Shown piece by piece: positions 6,932 to 14,184 of a DNA stretch of 16,642 bases. The position numbers and the translations under genes were made by a program. Every line of letters begins with the position of its first letter. Positions within the stretch are counted from its first letter, which is position 1. Under the pieces are notes generated by a model. It made no database searches and was not told where the DNA came from. It saw nothing but the letters and a program-made list of their open reading frames with translations. This DNA comes from Acidobacteriota bacterium (GTDB taxonomy: Bacteria > Acidobacteriota > UBA890 > WLXD01), in assembly GCA_022571615.1 (NCBI GenBank), contig JACZXM010000015.1:1-16642 (forward strand), given 5' to 3'.

Positions 6932-7075
6932 CTAGTCGTGCCTGTCAATCCGGGACTCGATCGCCGCGAGCTTTTGCTCCAGCCGCGCCGACTGCCGGTG
7001 AAGACGCCATAGATAGACAAAGGCCACGATCCAGACCGAGGCCAATCCTGCGAACAGAAAGCTGAAGCTGTTCAT
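6932..7075 (-). CDS. ccmD: CcmD-like small heme-exporter protein
   Basis: This 47-residue frame starts MNSFSFLFAGLASVWIVAFV and ends RIDRHD. It has one transmembrane helix (about 5-24) followed by a basic cytoplasmic helix (LHRQSARLEQKLAAIESRI), the standard architecture of CcmD. CcmD holds the CcmABC complex to heme-loaded CcmE and helps release holo-CcmE. AAGGTG lies about 7 bases upstream of the ATG. It is the last gene of the ccm operon, 30 bases after ccmC. The family is short and poorly conserved, so the call rests on topology and position. Confidence 0.8.
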   Translation of the reverse strand: MNSFSFLFAGLASVWIVAFVYLWRLHRQSARLEQKLAAIESRIDRHD

Positions 7076-7105
7076 CTCGTTCACCTTGTCGTCGTTGGCA
7101 GGTCG

Positions 7106-7840
7106 TCAGCGTTGTTCGCGCACCCGCTCGTGGGCCGCAATCGCCCGGCGCTGCAACCGTTCCAGGCGCAGTCGCAACGTCAGCATGAGAGCGAACAGGA
7201 GAAAGGTGGCAACGACGCCGAGCACGATAGTGATCAGCATGCTCGACTCGACTCCTTGTCCGATCGATCCCTCGGTCATGATCACCGCGCCGGGGTGCAG
7301 CGTACGCCACCAGGTCACCGAATAGTGAATGATGGGCAGATCGACGAATCCTATGATGCCGAGCACGGCACAGTACCGGGCCACCTGCTGCCCGTCACCG
7401 CCGTAGCTCCGTAGCATCAAATAGGCAACGAAGATGAGCCACAGCACCAAGGTGCTCGTGAGCCGTCCGTCCCAGACCCACCAGGTACCCCACACTGGCT
7501 TCCCCCAGATAGGGCCGGTGATCAGGACGATGGTCGCGAACACGGTGCCGACCTCCGCCGCGGCCGTGGCTAGCTCGTCCCACCGTTCCTGCCGCTTCCA
7601 CAGGTACATGAGGCTGGCGAGGAACACCAGGCCGTAGGCGACGTACATGGTCAGGGCGGCGGGAACATGAAAGTAGAAGATGCGCTGAACGTCACCCATT
7701 ACTCGCTCGGTAGGGGCGTAGAACAGCGACGCCCAGAGTGCAGCGAGCATGGCGACGGCGGCGACGGGAACGAGCACGCGCCATGCGTCGGCGGGGGGCT
7801 GCGACGCAGACTCGGTAGCACGAGCGGTCACCAAGATCAT
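7106..7840 (-). CDS. ccmC: Heme exporter / heme-handling protein CcmC
   Basis: The 244-residue membrane protein presents heme on the periplasmic face for attachment to CcmE. The tryptophan-rich WWD signature is intact (WGTWWVWDGRLTS, about 117-129). The two flanking heme-ligand histidines are visible: H58 in YFHVPAA and H182 in WRTLHPGA; H172 also lies nearby. About six transmembrane segments are apparent, as usual. I use the ATG at 7840, which overlaps the ccmB stop as ATGA. GGAGGA sits directly against this ATG, so TTG 7834 or GTG 7831 may be better spaced starts. The frame is open further upstream, inside ccmB, but gives no family-like sequence. Confidence 0.94.
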   Translation of the reverse strand: MILVTARATESASQPPADAWRVLVPVAAVAMLAALWASLFYAPTERVMGDVQRIFYFHVPAALTMYVAYGLVFLASLMYLWKRQERWDELATAAAEVGTVFATIVLITGPIWGKPVWGTWWVWDGRLTSTLVLWLIFVAYLMLRSYGGDGQQVARYCAVLGIIGFVDLPIIHYSVTWWRTLHPGAVIMTEGSIGQGVESSMLITIVLGVVATFLLFALMLTLRLRLERLQRRAIAAHERVREQR

Positions 7841-8514
7841 TCCTCCAGGATCGCCGGGAAGGTCAAGTACCCAATGCCCAGAAACAGGACGTCGAACGCC
7901 AGGAGCAATTGTAGCCATTTCTGCTCCTGTCCCAGCCCCTCCCCGGACAGCACCGCCGAGGTTGCCTCGACGACGGCGATCAAGAGCGGCACCGCGATCG
8001 GGATCAGCAGTAGGGGAAGCATGGCCTCCCGGGTACGAGTGCGCACCGCCATGGCCGCAAACGTCGTTCCCAGGCTCACCAGACCGATGGTACCCAGCAA
8101 CACCACCAGCGCCAGCTCAACGAGCCCGCCGCCCAGCGGCGGATCGAAGAACAGCACGAACAGCGCCAGGGTTACGGTTTCGGAGGCGAGCAGCACGAGG
8201 AGCAACGTGGCGCACTTGGCAAGATAGAGGCTGGTGCGCGGCACCGGGCACAACATCAGGCCCTCGATTCCGCCGTCCTCCCGTTCGTTGAGCATCAGGC
8301 GGTTCATCGCCAGGATGCTGGAGAAAAGGAAGGCGATCCACAGGATCCCCGCACCGACCACGGTGACATCTCGAGTTCCCGGGTCGAAGGCGAAATTGAA
8401 CACCAGTAGAACCAGCAACGCGAAGAACACCGTCGAGGTCAGCGCCTCCTTGGTGCGTAGCTCGCTGCGCAGATCCTTGCCCACGATGCATGCGATCCGG
8501 CGCAGGCCGCTCAT
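7837..8514 (-). CDS. ccmB: Heme exporter membrane subunit CcmB
   Basis: This 225-residue, six-helix integral membrane protein is the permease partner of the CcmA ATPase. Family features include an N-terminal amphipathic stretch (CIVGKDLRSELRTKEALTS), then FAFDPG before the second hydrophobic block, and ILAMNRLMLNEREDGGIEGL followed by AKCATLLLV, the conserved CcmB loop. Length matches the usual ~220. The ATG at 8514 overlaps the ccmA stop as ATGA, and the stop overlaps ccmC likewise, so A, B and C are translationally coupled. No unusual residues were noticed. Confidence 0.93.
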   Translation of the reverse strand: MSGLRRIACIVGKDLRSELRTKEALTSTVFFALLVLLVFNFAFDPGTRDVTVVGAGILWIAFLFSSILAMNRLMLNEREDGGIEGLMLCPVPRTSLYLAKCATLLLVLLASETVTLALFVLFFDPPLGGGLVELALVVLLGTIGLVSLGTTFAAMAVRTRTREAMLPLLLIPIAVPLLIAVVEATSAVLSGEGLGQEQKWLQLLLAFDVLFLGIGYLTFPAILEE

Positions 8515-9236
8515 GCCGTGGCCCCGTGTATCAGGCCTTGGTACAGGGCCTCCATCTCGCCGCTGTGGAGGCTGCTGGCCGGACCGTCATGAACGATTCG
8601 GCCGGCGCGCAGCACCAGGACTCGGTCCGCCAGCTCATGACCACGCTGTAGGTCGTGGCTGGTCATCAGCACCGTTCGCCGGCGTTCGTGTGCCCGCTCG
8701 AGGATGGCGTGCAACGTGTCGGCCGCGGTTGGGTCGAGTCCCGAAAACGGTTCGTCGAACAGGAGAATATCGGGGTCGTGCACCAGCGCCCTGGCGATGG
8801 CGCAGCGTTGGAGTAGGCCACGTGAGAACGTGCGTACTGGATCGTGGGCCCGATCGCACAGTCCCACCTGGTCGAGGACCTCGTCGGCCCGGTGCGCCGC
8901 ATCCTCGACATCGAACATCGCAGCATAAAACAGCAGGTTCTCGTGCGCGGTGAGCGCCCCATACAGAAACGACGCGTGCGAGACCACACCTACATGCCGC
9001 CGCAGATCGGGCGTGGCGCTGCTCAGGCGGGTACCGTGGATCTCGACGTAACCGGCGCTAGGATGCGCCAGGGTCGCCACGCAACGCACAAGGGTAGTCT
9101 TACCGGCTCCGTTGGGACCGAACAACGACACGAACTCCCCGCGCTCGAGCTGCAGGTCGATGCCGGCGAGGGCAACCCGGTAGCCGAATCGTTTGTCGAG
9201 CCCGACGATCCTGATGGCGGGAGCGGCGGGATCCAA
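8511..9236 (-). CDS. ccmA: Heme exporter ABC ATPase CcmA
   Basis: The 241-residue ABC ATPase powers release of heme-loaded CcmE from the CcmC/D complex. Walker A is GPNGAGKTT (40-48), Walker B is DILLFDE (156-162), and the H-loop histidine is H194 in MTSHD. The signature is the degenerate FSRGLLQR (137-144) rather than LSGGQ. The Q-loop position reads SHASFLYGALTAHENL, with His as is common in CcmA. The start appears to be TTG at 9236, with AAGG eight bases upstream; no ATG or GTG gives a better N-terminus before RIVGLDKRF. It begins five bases after the stop of the preceding unknown gene. Confidence 0.92.
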   Translation of the reverse strand: MDPAAPAIRIVGLDKRFGYRVALAGIDLQLERGEFVSLFGPNGAGKTTLVRCVATLAHPSAGYVEIHGTRLSSATPDLRRHVGVVSHASFLYGALTAHENLLFYAAMFDVEDAAHRADEVLDQVGLCDRAHDPVRTFSRGLLQRCAIARALVHDPDILLFDEPFSGLDPTAADTLHAILERAHERRRTVLMTSHDLQRGHELADRVLVLRAGRIVHDGPASSLHSGEMEALYQGLIHGATA

Positions 9237-9241
9237 ATCAA

Positions 9242-10444
9242 CTACCTTCTGCCCGGCCGGCGGCCAGACTTGGTGCGAGCTTGAAGTCGGCCGCCGAGCT
9301 GCTGATCCAGTAGCAGGAGGCTCTCGATCGCGGCGCCCCGCCGGCGGAAGTACTCCCCGCTATCGACCCGACCGGCCTGGTGCTCTCGATCGAGCTCGGC
9401 CACGTCCTGCACCAGATGGTCGCGGGCCTGCTCACCGTAGCGCATGTTGCCTCCGTGCAGCGATGCCGCCATGGCGAGCACGAGGCTCGAGCAGAGGCCG
9501 ATCAGGGCCCAGGTTTGTGTGCTCAGGCGGTGCCGGGCCGGCCCGATCGTGAAGACGATCTCCGAACCCGGCTGCAGTGCCTCGGCGGTCCACAACGCGT
9601 AGTCCTGGTCGCCGATTTTCTCCGCCGGTCGCGGCTCCAGCATGCTTTCGGTGATTTCCACCGCGTCGGCCACCGAGCCTCCGAGCATCAGGCTGACAGA
9701 TTGCGCCGGGTAGGGGAGCGCCAACCGCACCGGAACCGGCTCCCCGTTCTTCGACACCAGATCGTAGGTCACTGCGACCTGTCTTCCTTCCGGCGGTACC
9801 GGTCGCGCGTCCAGGACACGGTCGCTGCCAAACTCGGATTCGGCCTCATCCAGGGCGTCCTCCGGCGACGGAAACGGGGCCGCCCGCACCGACTCTGCAC
9901 CGGGCGGTAGGGGAATGACCAGGCCCGCCCTACGTCCGTCCGATAGCTCGGGGCCCCCGGCAAAGGCGGCTTCGCCGGTGTTGATGACGGTCATGAATTG
10001 TAGGACCTTATAACGTTGCGGGTCATCGACTTGGACGATCAGGTGCAAGGTCTCGACGTGCAACGGGCGTCCCTCGGAGACAACCGGAAAGACCCCGACG
10101 TCGAACGACAGGTCGGATCCGGGGGCCACGGTCTGGGTGCCCGAGTAGTACACGACGCCGGCAAACTCGGCGCCGACCCGCGCGTGGTGGGCAACGGCCG
10201 CCGGCACCCGCTGCCATGTGACCTTGCCGGCGCGATCACTGGTAGCGCGGTGCTCGGATACGATCTGGGTGCCGTCATGCACCTCGAGCACGACCGGCAC
10301 TCCCTCGGCCGGAGCACCGTCGGGCAAGTTGACGGTGGCGGTGACGGATACGCTGGCGGCTTGCGCTATCGCCGCTGGCGGCAGCGTCCCGGTCAGCAGG
10401 ATCGAGATCAGCAGGAGCCGCCCGAGGCGACACGCGTGACTCAC
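9242..10444 (-). CDS. Unknown secreted, one-TM protein of the ccm operon
   Basis: The 400-residue product has a signal peptide (about 1-29, ending AIAQA) and a beta-rich periplasmic region. Residues 30-120 resemble an Ig-like or carboxypeptidase-regulatory fold (VSVTATVNLPDGAPAEGVPVV). After about residue 310 comes one transmembrane helix (311-328) and a charged cytoplasmic tail. The tail motif DVAELDREHQAGRVDSGEYF resembles the helical hairpin after the first helix of CcmI-type proteins. It has no cysteines in the mature domain, so it is not a thiol-redox factor. I start at GTG 10444: AGGGGGAT lies upstream at good spacing and the signal peptide then begins cleanly. It sits between the zinc-ribbon gene and ccmA, and its function is not known to me. 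Confidence 0.8.
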   Translation of the reverse strand: MSHACRLGRLLLISILLTGTLPPAAIAQAASVSVTATVNLPDGAPAEGVPVVLEVHDGTQIVSEHRATSDRAGKVTWQRVPAAVAHHARVGAEFAGVVYYSGTQTVAPGSDLSFDVGVFPVVSEGRPLHVETLHLIVQVDDPQRYKVLQFMTVINTGEAAFAGGPELSDGRRAGLVIPLPPGAESVRAAPFPSPEDALDEAESEFGSDRVLDARPVPPEGRQVAVTYDLVSKNGEPVPVRLALPYPAQSVSLMLGGSVADAVEITESMLEPRPAEKIGDQDYALWTAEALQPGSEIVFTIGPARHRLSTQTWALIGLCSSLVLAMAASLHGGNMRYGEQARDHLVQDVAELDREHQAGRVDSGEYFRRRGAAIESLLLLDQQLGGRLQARTKSGRRPGRR

Positions 10445-10457
10445 GAGATCGATCCCC

Positions 10458-10982
10458 CTACGCGGTGACGTGGAGTTTCGCACCGCATCCGGCGCAGAAA
10501 TGGTCCTGTGCGCCGGCCGGGCGGCCGCACTGGGTGCAGAACAACACTGGCCCCGTCTCGGTGCTTGTCGGGCCAGCCGGAGCCTCTCCTGTTGACGGAG
10601 CCGGAGCTTTTCCTGCCGGCGCAGCCGGCGCCTCTGGTGCGCCGATCTCTTCTCGTGCCCGGGCGATGACGCGCTCCAGCTGATCGGGGCCGCGGGGAGG
10701 ACGAGAGCCCAGGGCTTCGATCTGCCCTATCACCTCGACGGCCTCGCCCTTGAGCTTCTCTACCTCGGTCTGGTAATCGGCTTCGGACACCTTGTCGGTC
10801 CGCAGGTCGAACCCGGCCTCCCGAATCGCGCCGTAGATCGCCAGCTTGCGTTCCTGCAGCGCAGCCATCTCCGACGCTGGCCCCAGAGCCTCCCCCAGCG
10901 CCAATAGCGGTGGTCGCCATAGCGGATACAGCAGCGCCGCCAGAATCACGATCAGGAAAACGATAGCCACCGCGGTTCCCAT
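10458..10982 (-). CDS. CcmI-like membrane protein with C-terminal zinc ribbon
   Basis: The 174-residue protein has an N-terminal transmembrane helix (about 4-24). A helical segment follows (ALQERKLAIYGAIREAGFDL, then TDKVSEADYQTEVEKLKGEA), closely resembling the cytoplasmic region after the first helix of CcmI/CycH. Next comes a low-complexity Ala/Pro/Gly linker (about 113-144) and a zinc ribbon, C149-x2-C152 with C163-x2-C166. The second CcmI helix and its periplasmic TPR domain are absent. It lies 5 bases after the CcmH-like gene. In this operon it plausibly helps assemble the maturation complex; the ribbon would sit in the cytoplasm if topology follows CcmI. The assignment is by motif and neighbours. 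Confidence 0.78.
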   Translation of the reverse strand: MGTAVAIVFLIVILAALLYPLWRPPLLALGEALGPASEMAALQERKLAIYGAIREAGFDLRTDKVSEADYQTEVEKLKGEAVEVIGQIEALGSRPPRGPDQLERVIARAREEIGAPEAPAAPAGKAPAPSTGEAPAGPTSTETGPVLFCTQCGRPAGAQDHFCAGCGAKLHVTA

Positions 10983-10987
10983 GTTCG

Positions 10988-11536
10988 TCAGTCGTCGAGC
11001 TCGCGCAGCTCGCGGTCGATGAGCTCGCGCAAACGCGCTCGCTCGGGATCCGCCGGAGCGTCGACCGAGGCTCGTCCCTCATCACCATCCGGGCTCTCGC
11101 TGCCCGACGAGGAACGTGTCCAGTGCGCAAGGACCGCTGCGACAGCAACCGCGCCGAGCGTCAGCAGCAACATGGGTGCCGCCCATGCCGACAGCCCGAG
11201 ACCGGAGAAAGAGGGCTTGATCCGAATCGACTCGTTGTACCGTAGCACCAAGGTCGTCATGATCGCGCCGTCATCATCCCCTTGTTGCACCAACACTCCC
11301 AGCTCCTCGAGCATACCGTCGGCGAAGCCACAGCCGCAGGTGCCGATCGGTCGCAACGGGCAGGTGCCGCACTGGCAGCCGATCTCGCCTGCCAGACGAT
11401 CGAACTGGGTGAGTCCGCGCGGCGATTGCGCCAGCAACCAGGCCGAGCCGAGCCCGAACGCCGCCGCGCCGATCGCCGCCAGCACCCATCCGCGGCTGAT
11501 TCGCCAGCCTGCCCCTGCGGTGCCGTCGGACCCCAT
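10988..11536 (-). CDS. ccmH: CcmH/NrfF-like thioredoxin-type protein with cysteine cluster
   Basis: The 182-residue protein has one N-terminal membrane helix (about 17-36), a periplasmic domain, a second helix (about 127-148) and an acidic/basic cytoplasmic tail. CcmH normally uses an LRCxxC motif to reduce apocytochrome CxxCH thiols. Here the equivalent region has five cysteines, C54-x-C56-x2-C59 and C67-x-C69, in EIGCQCGTCPLRPIGTCGC. The following GMLEELGVLVQQGDDDGAIM resembles the helical part of the CcmH domain. The ATG at 11536 overlaps the ccmF stop by one base (TGATG), which fixes the start. The call is by fold-level resemblance and operon position; metal binding by the cluster is possible. 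Confidence 0.75.
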   Translation of the reverse strand: MGSDGTAGAGWRISRGWVLAAIGAAAFGLGSAWLLAQSPRGLTQFDRLAGEIGCQCGTCPLRPIGTCGCGFADGMLEELGVLVQQGDDDGAIMTTLVLRYNESIRIKPSFSGLGLSAWAAPMLLLTLGAVAVAAVLAHWTRSSSGSESPDGDEGRASVDAPADPERARLRELIDRELRELDD

Positions 11537-13497
11537 CAGTAGTTGGCCATCCCGGTGACAGAGCGCCGTCGGTCGGGGATCATGCAAATGGCCGTTCCCA
11601 GCGCCAACACCGCGCCGCCGATCCAGATCCACTTCACGAGCGGGTTCAAATACACTTTGAAGGTCGCGGTCTGCGACGGATCCCACCCGGCCAGAACGAG
11701 ATACAGATCGTGCTGCAAGCTGCTCCAGATCGCGACCTCGGTTGTCGGGTTCTCCTGCCCTGGATGGAAGTGGCGCTGCGGCACCAGGCGAAACACCGGC
11801 TGGTCACCGCGGAACGCGATCACGCTCGTGGACACCACACCTACGCCCTGGGTGGTGAAGTCGTGCATCTCTTCGTACTGGAGCCGATAGTCTCCTATGT
11901 CGACCGTTTCGCCAGGCCGCAAGGTGGCCTCAACCTCACGCTGGAAGACGCTCGAGCCGGTGATTCCGACCGCCATGAACACAATGCCCACGTGGATGAC
12001 GTAGCCCCCGTAGCGGCGCTTGTTGCGCATCGTCAATCCAACCACCGCCTGCGCCAGGTTCTCGCCGTGGGATTCCGCACGTGCCCGGGCACCGCGCCAG
12101 AACTCCTGAATCACCGTTGCCACCACGAAAGCGGATAGGCCCATCGAGATCAACGTGAACGGAGACGTGGTGGCCATCACGGCAACCAGCACGCCGGTCG
12201 CCAGGCCCGTCAGGCCCGGCCAGCGGAACGCGCGCCTCAAGCTCGGCCAGGAGGCGCGGCGCCAGGCGATGAGCGGTCCCACCCCGGTAAGCGCCAACAA
12301 CGCCAAGAAGATCGGGACGGTGACCCGGTTGAAAAACGGGGGCCCGACCGTGATCTTGACACCATTGATCGCCTCGCTCAGAACCGGGAACATGGTCCCC
12401 CAAAGGATCGCGAAGCAAGCGACCACCAAAATTAGATTGTTGAACAGGAAAGAAGACTCACGCGATAGGAGCGACTCGATTTGACCGGCGCTCTTGAGCT
12501 GCGGTAGGCGCCATGCCACCAGGCCGAGACCGAGCGCCAGCATCAGCGCCAGAAAGCCCGCGAACATGGGGCCGAGATTCGAGACCGTGAAGGCGTGCAC
12601 CGAGGAGACGATTCCCGATCGGGTGAGGAAGGTGCCGAAGATGCAGAACGTGAAGGTGGCGATGATCAGCAGCATGTTCCAGACTCGGAGCATCTGCTTT
12701 TTTTCCTCGATCATCACCGAATGCAAGTAGGCGGTGGCCAGCAGCCAGGGCATGAACGAGGCGTTCTCCACCGGGTCCCAACCCCAGTATCCGCCCCACC
12801 CCAGCTCGACGTAGGCCCACTGCGCACCGAGGGTGACCCCGATCGACAGAAAGAACCAGGAGATGATCGTCCAGCGACGAATGGCGTGCAGCCACGAGGT
12901 GTCCAGACGCCCGCTGGCCAGCGCCGCGATCGCGAAGGCAAAGGGAATGGTGAAACCGACGAACCCCAGGTAGAGGTTGGGCGGATGGATCGCCATCGCA
13001 GGGTTTTGCAGCAGTGGATTCATGCCCAGGCCGTCTTGGGGCGCGAAGGGCAGCATCTCGAACGGATCTGCGGCGAACAGCTGCACCGCCACAAAGAACA
13101 TCGTGGTGAACATGCATACGGCGTAGACGTACGGCATCAGGGCATGGTGGCGCCCGCGATTGCTCCATGCCGCCAGCGACGAGTATAGACACAGCACCAC
13201 CGTCCAGAGCAGCAACGATCCGGCCATGCCGCTCCAAAGCGCCGACATCTTGTAAACAAAGGGCTGGTCGATGCGCGAGTTGTCGGCCACGAACCGCACC
13301 TCGAACCGATCGTTCGCAAGCAGCCACAGCAGCGAGAAGGTAGCGGTGACGACCAGGGCGGAGGTTGCGTAAACGGCGTTGCGGGCGCTCCCTACAAGTG
13401 CCGGCTGCTGGCGCCACACTCCGATCAGCGAGGCAAGGACGGCATAGCCGGCGACGGCGAGCGCGGCGATGAGTGAGATATGGCCGAGGGCAATCAT
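11536..13497 (-). CDS. ccmF: Cytochrome c heme lyase CcmF
   Basis: The 653-residue polytopic membrane protein has full CcmF length (~650). It takes heme from holo-CcmE and ligates it to the CxxCH of apocytochrome c in the periplasm. The WWD domain is clear at about 229-253 (ELGWGGYWGWDPVENASFMPW). Candidate heme-ligand histidines are in AIHPPNLYLG (H171), AYLHSVM (H259) and SSVHAF. A large C-terminal periplasmic domain precedes a final helix (LVKWIWIGGAVLAL). The ATG at 13497 gives MIALGHISLIAALAVAGYAV, a typical first helix, although the ribosome site is weak. It follows ccmE after 75 bases in which I see no further gene or clear element. Confidence 0.96.
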   Translation of the reverse strand: MIALGHISLIAALAVAGYAVLASLIGVWRQQPALVGSARNAVYATSALVVTATFSLLWLLANDRFEVRFVADNSRIDQPFVYKMSALWSGMAGSLLLWTVVLCLYSSLAAWSNRGRHHALMPYVYAVCMFTTMFFVAVQLFAADPFEMLPFAPQDGLGMNPLLQNPAMAIHPPNLYLGFVGFTIPFAFAIAALASGRLDTSWLHAIRRWTIISWFFLSIGVTLGAQWAYVELGWGGYWGWDPVENASFMPWLLATAYLHSVMIEEKKQMLRVWNMLLIIATFTFCIFGTFLTRSGIVSSVHAFTVSNLGPMFAGFLALMLALGLGLVAWRLPQLKSAGQIESLLSRESSFLFNNLILVVACFAILWGTMFPVLSEAINGVKITVGPPFFNRVTVPIFLALLALTGVGPLIAWRRASWPSLRRAFRWPGLTGLATGVLVAVMATTSPFTLISMGLSAFVVATVIQEFWRGARARAESHGENLAQAVVGLTMRNKRRYGGYVIHVGIVFMAVGITGSSVFQREVEATLRPGETVDIGDYRLQYEEMHDFTTQGVGVVSTSVIAFRGDQPVFRLVPQRHFHPGQENPTTEVAIWSSLQHDLYLVLAGWDPSQTATFKVYLNPLVKWIWIGGAVLALGTAICMIPDRRRSVTGMANY

Positions 13498-13572
13498 TGG
13501 GCTAATAGCGTCCTGTCCGAGGGCAGAGAGAGACTCCTACATCGCCGTCCTGGCGACCCGCGTTGCGACCGT

Positions 13573-14070
13573 CTACGTCGACGTTTGGGCCCGAACTTCC
13601 ACGCCGGCTTCGCGATACTTCCGGTAATCGGTCTCGGACTCGTACTTGGATGGGCACTTCGCGAGTACATGCGTGGCCTCGAAGACCCCGTCCGCGCCGA
13701 GTTTCCCTTCAACCACTGCCTCAGCGTTATCGACCAGCGTGTCGGGCGCGATACCGTGGTAGACGACCGGCAACGTCGCACCTCCCTCGTGGATGATAAA
13801 GGTGCGATCGAGGTGGTTGAGGTTCGATATCTCGATGGTCCCCGGGACCACCTTGCCCGCGACTCGCAGCGGCGTCCCGGCAAGGTCGTCCTGCTGCATC
13901 ATGACCTCACTCACGGTGTAGTAGAACACCATCGTGTCCCGCATGCCTGTGAATACGAGGTAGGCCATAGCGACGGAGATAAGGACGGCGACGATAACGA
14001 ACTGGCGGCGTTGCAAACCCATCGGGCTACGCTCCGCTTGGCGGGTCTCTGGATAGTTGGATCGTAGCAT
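13573..14070 (-). CDS. ccmE: Heme chaperone CcmE, Cys-type (CxxxY) variant
   Basis: The 165-residue protein has one N-terminal helix (about 23-41) and a periplasmic OB-fold beta-barrel (GTPLRVAGKVVPGTIE and VVYHGIAPDTL are typical). It carries heme covalently from CcmC to CcmF. The classical heme-binding His in HxxxY is replaced by cysteine: VLAKCPSKYE, with C139 and Y143. This matches a known CcmE subtype reported from archaea and some bacteria. AGGT within GGAGGT lies seven bases upstream of ATG 14070, which favours this start; ATG 14022 (MGLQRRQF) is the shorter alternative. It is the first gene of the ccm operon; no convincing promoter was seen in the 114 bases upstream. Confidence 0.94.
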   Translation of the reverse strand: MLRSNYPETRQAERSPMGLQRRQFVIVAVLISVAMAYLVFTGMRDTMVFYYTVSEVMMQQDDLAGTPLRVAGKVVPGTIEISNLNHLDRTFIIHEGGATLPVVYHGIAPDTLVDNAEAVVEGKLGADGVFEATHVLAKCPSKYESETDYRKYREAGVEVRAQTST

Positions 14071-14116
14071 AATCGCTACCTCCGGAGGCGCCCCGCGAGC
14101 GGCTCCGAATGTCGCC

Positions 14117-14141
14117 CGGCCCGCGCTCTGATAGCGGGCCG
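14117..14141 (-). terminator. Hairpin between metallopeptidase and ccmE
   Basis: CGGCCCGC (14117-14124) and GCGGGCCG (14134-14141) form a perfect 8-bp stem with a 9-base loop. It lies about 43 bases after the metallopeptidase stop, both genes being on the minus strand, so it could end that transcript before the ccm operon. There is no U-run after it. The palindrome CCTCCGGAGG (14079-14088) nearby overlaps the ccmE ribosome site. Confidence 0.4.
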
Positions 14142-14184
14142 TATTGGATCGAACAGGCTCGTCCAGAGGACGTGACGCCGACTG

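Noticed and set aside
8511..9236. Defective ATPase because of a non-canonical signature motif (FSRGL) and missing Q-loop Gln
   Set aside because: CcmA proteins commonly have a degenerate signature and His near the Q-loop. Walker A, Walker B and the H-loop are intact.
12458..13417. A 319-codon minus-strand frame within ccmF
   Set aside because: It is an alternate-frame shadow of ccmF, with composition typical of a frame-shifted GC-rich gene.
13498..13572. Possible small gene between ccmE and ccmF
   Set aside because: In this 75-base gap I see no start with a ribosome site and no coherent peptide on either strand.
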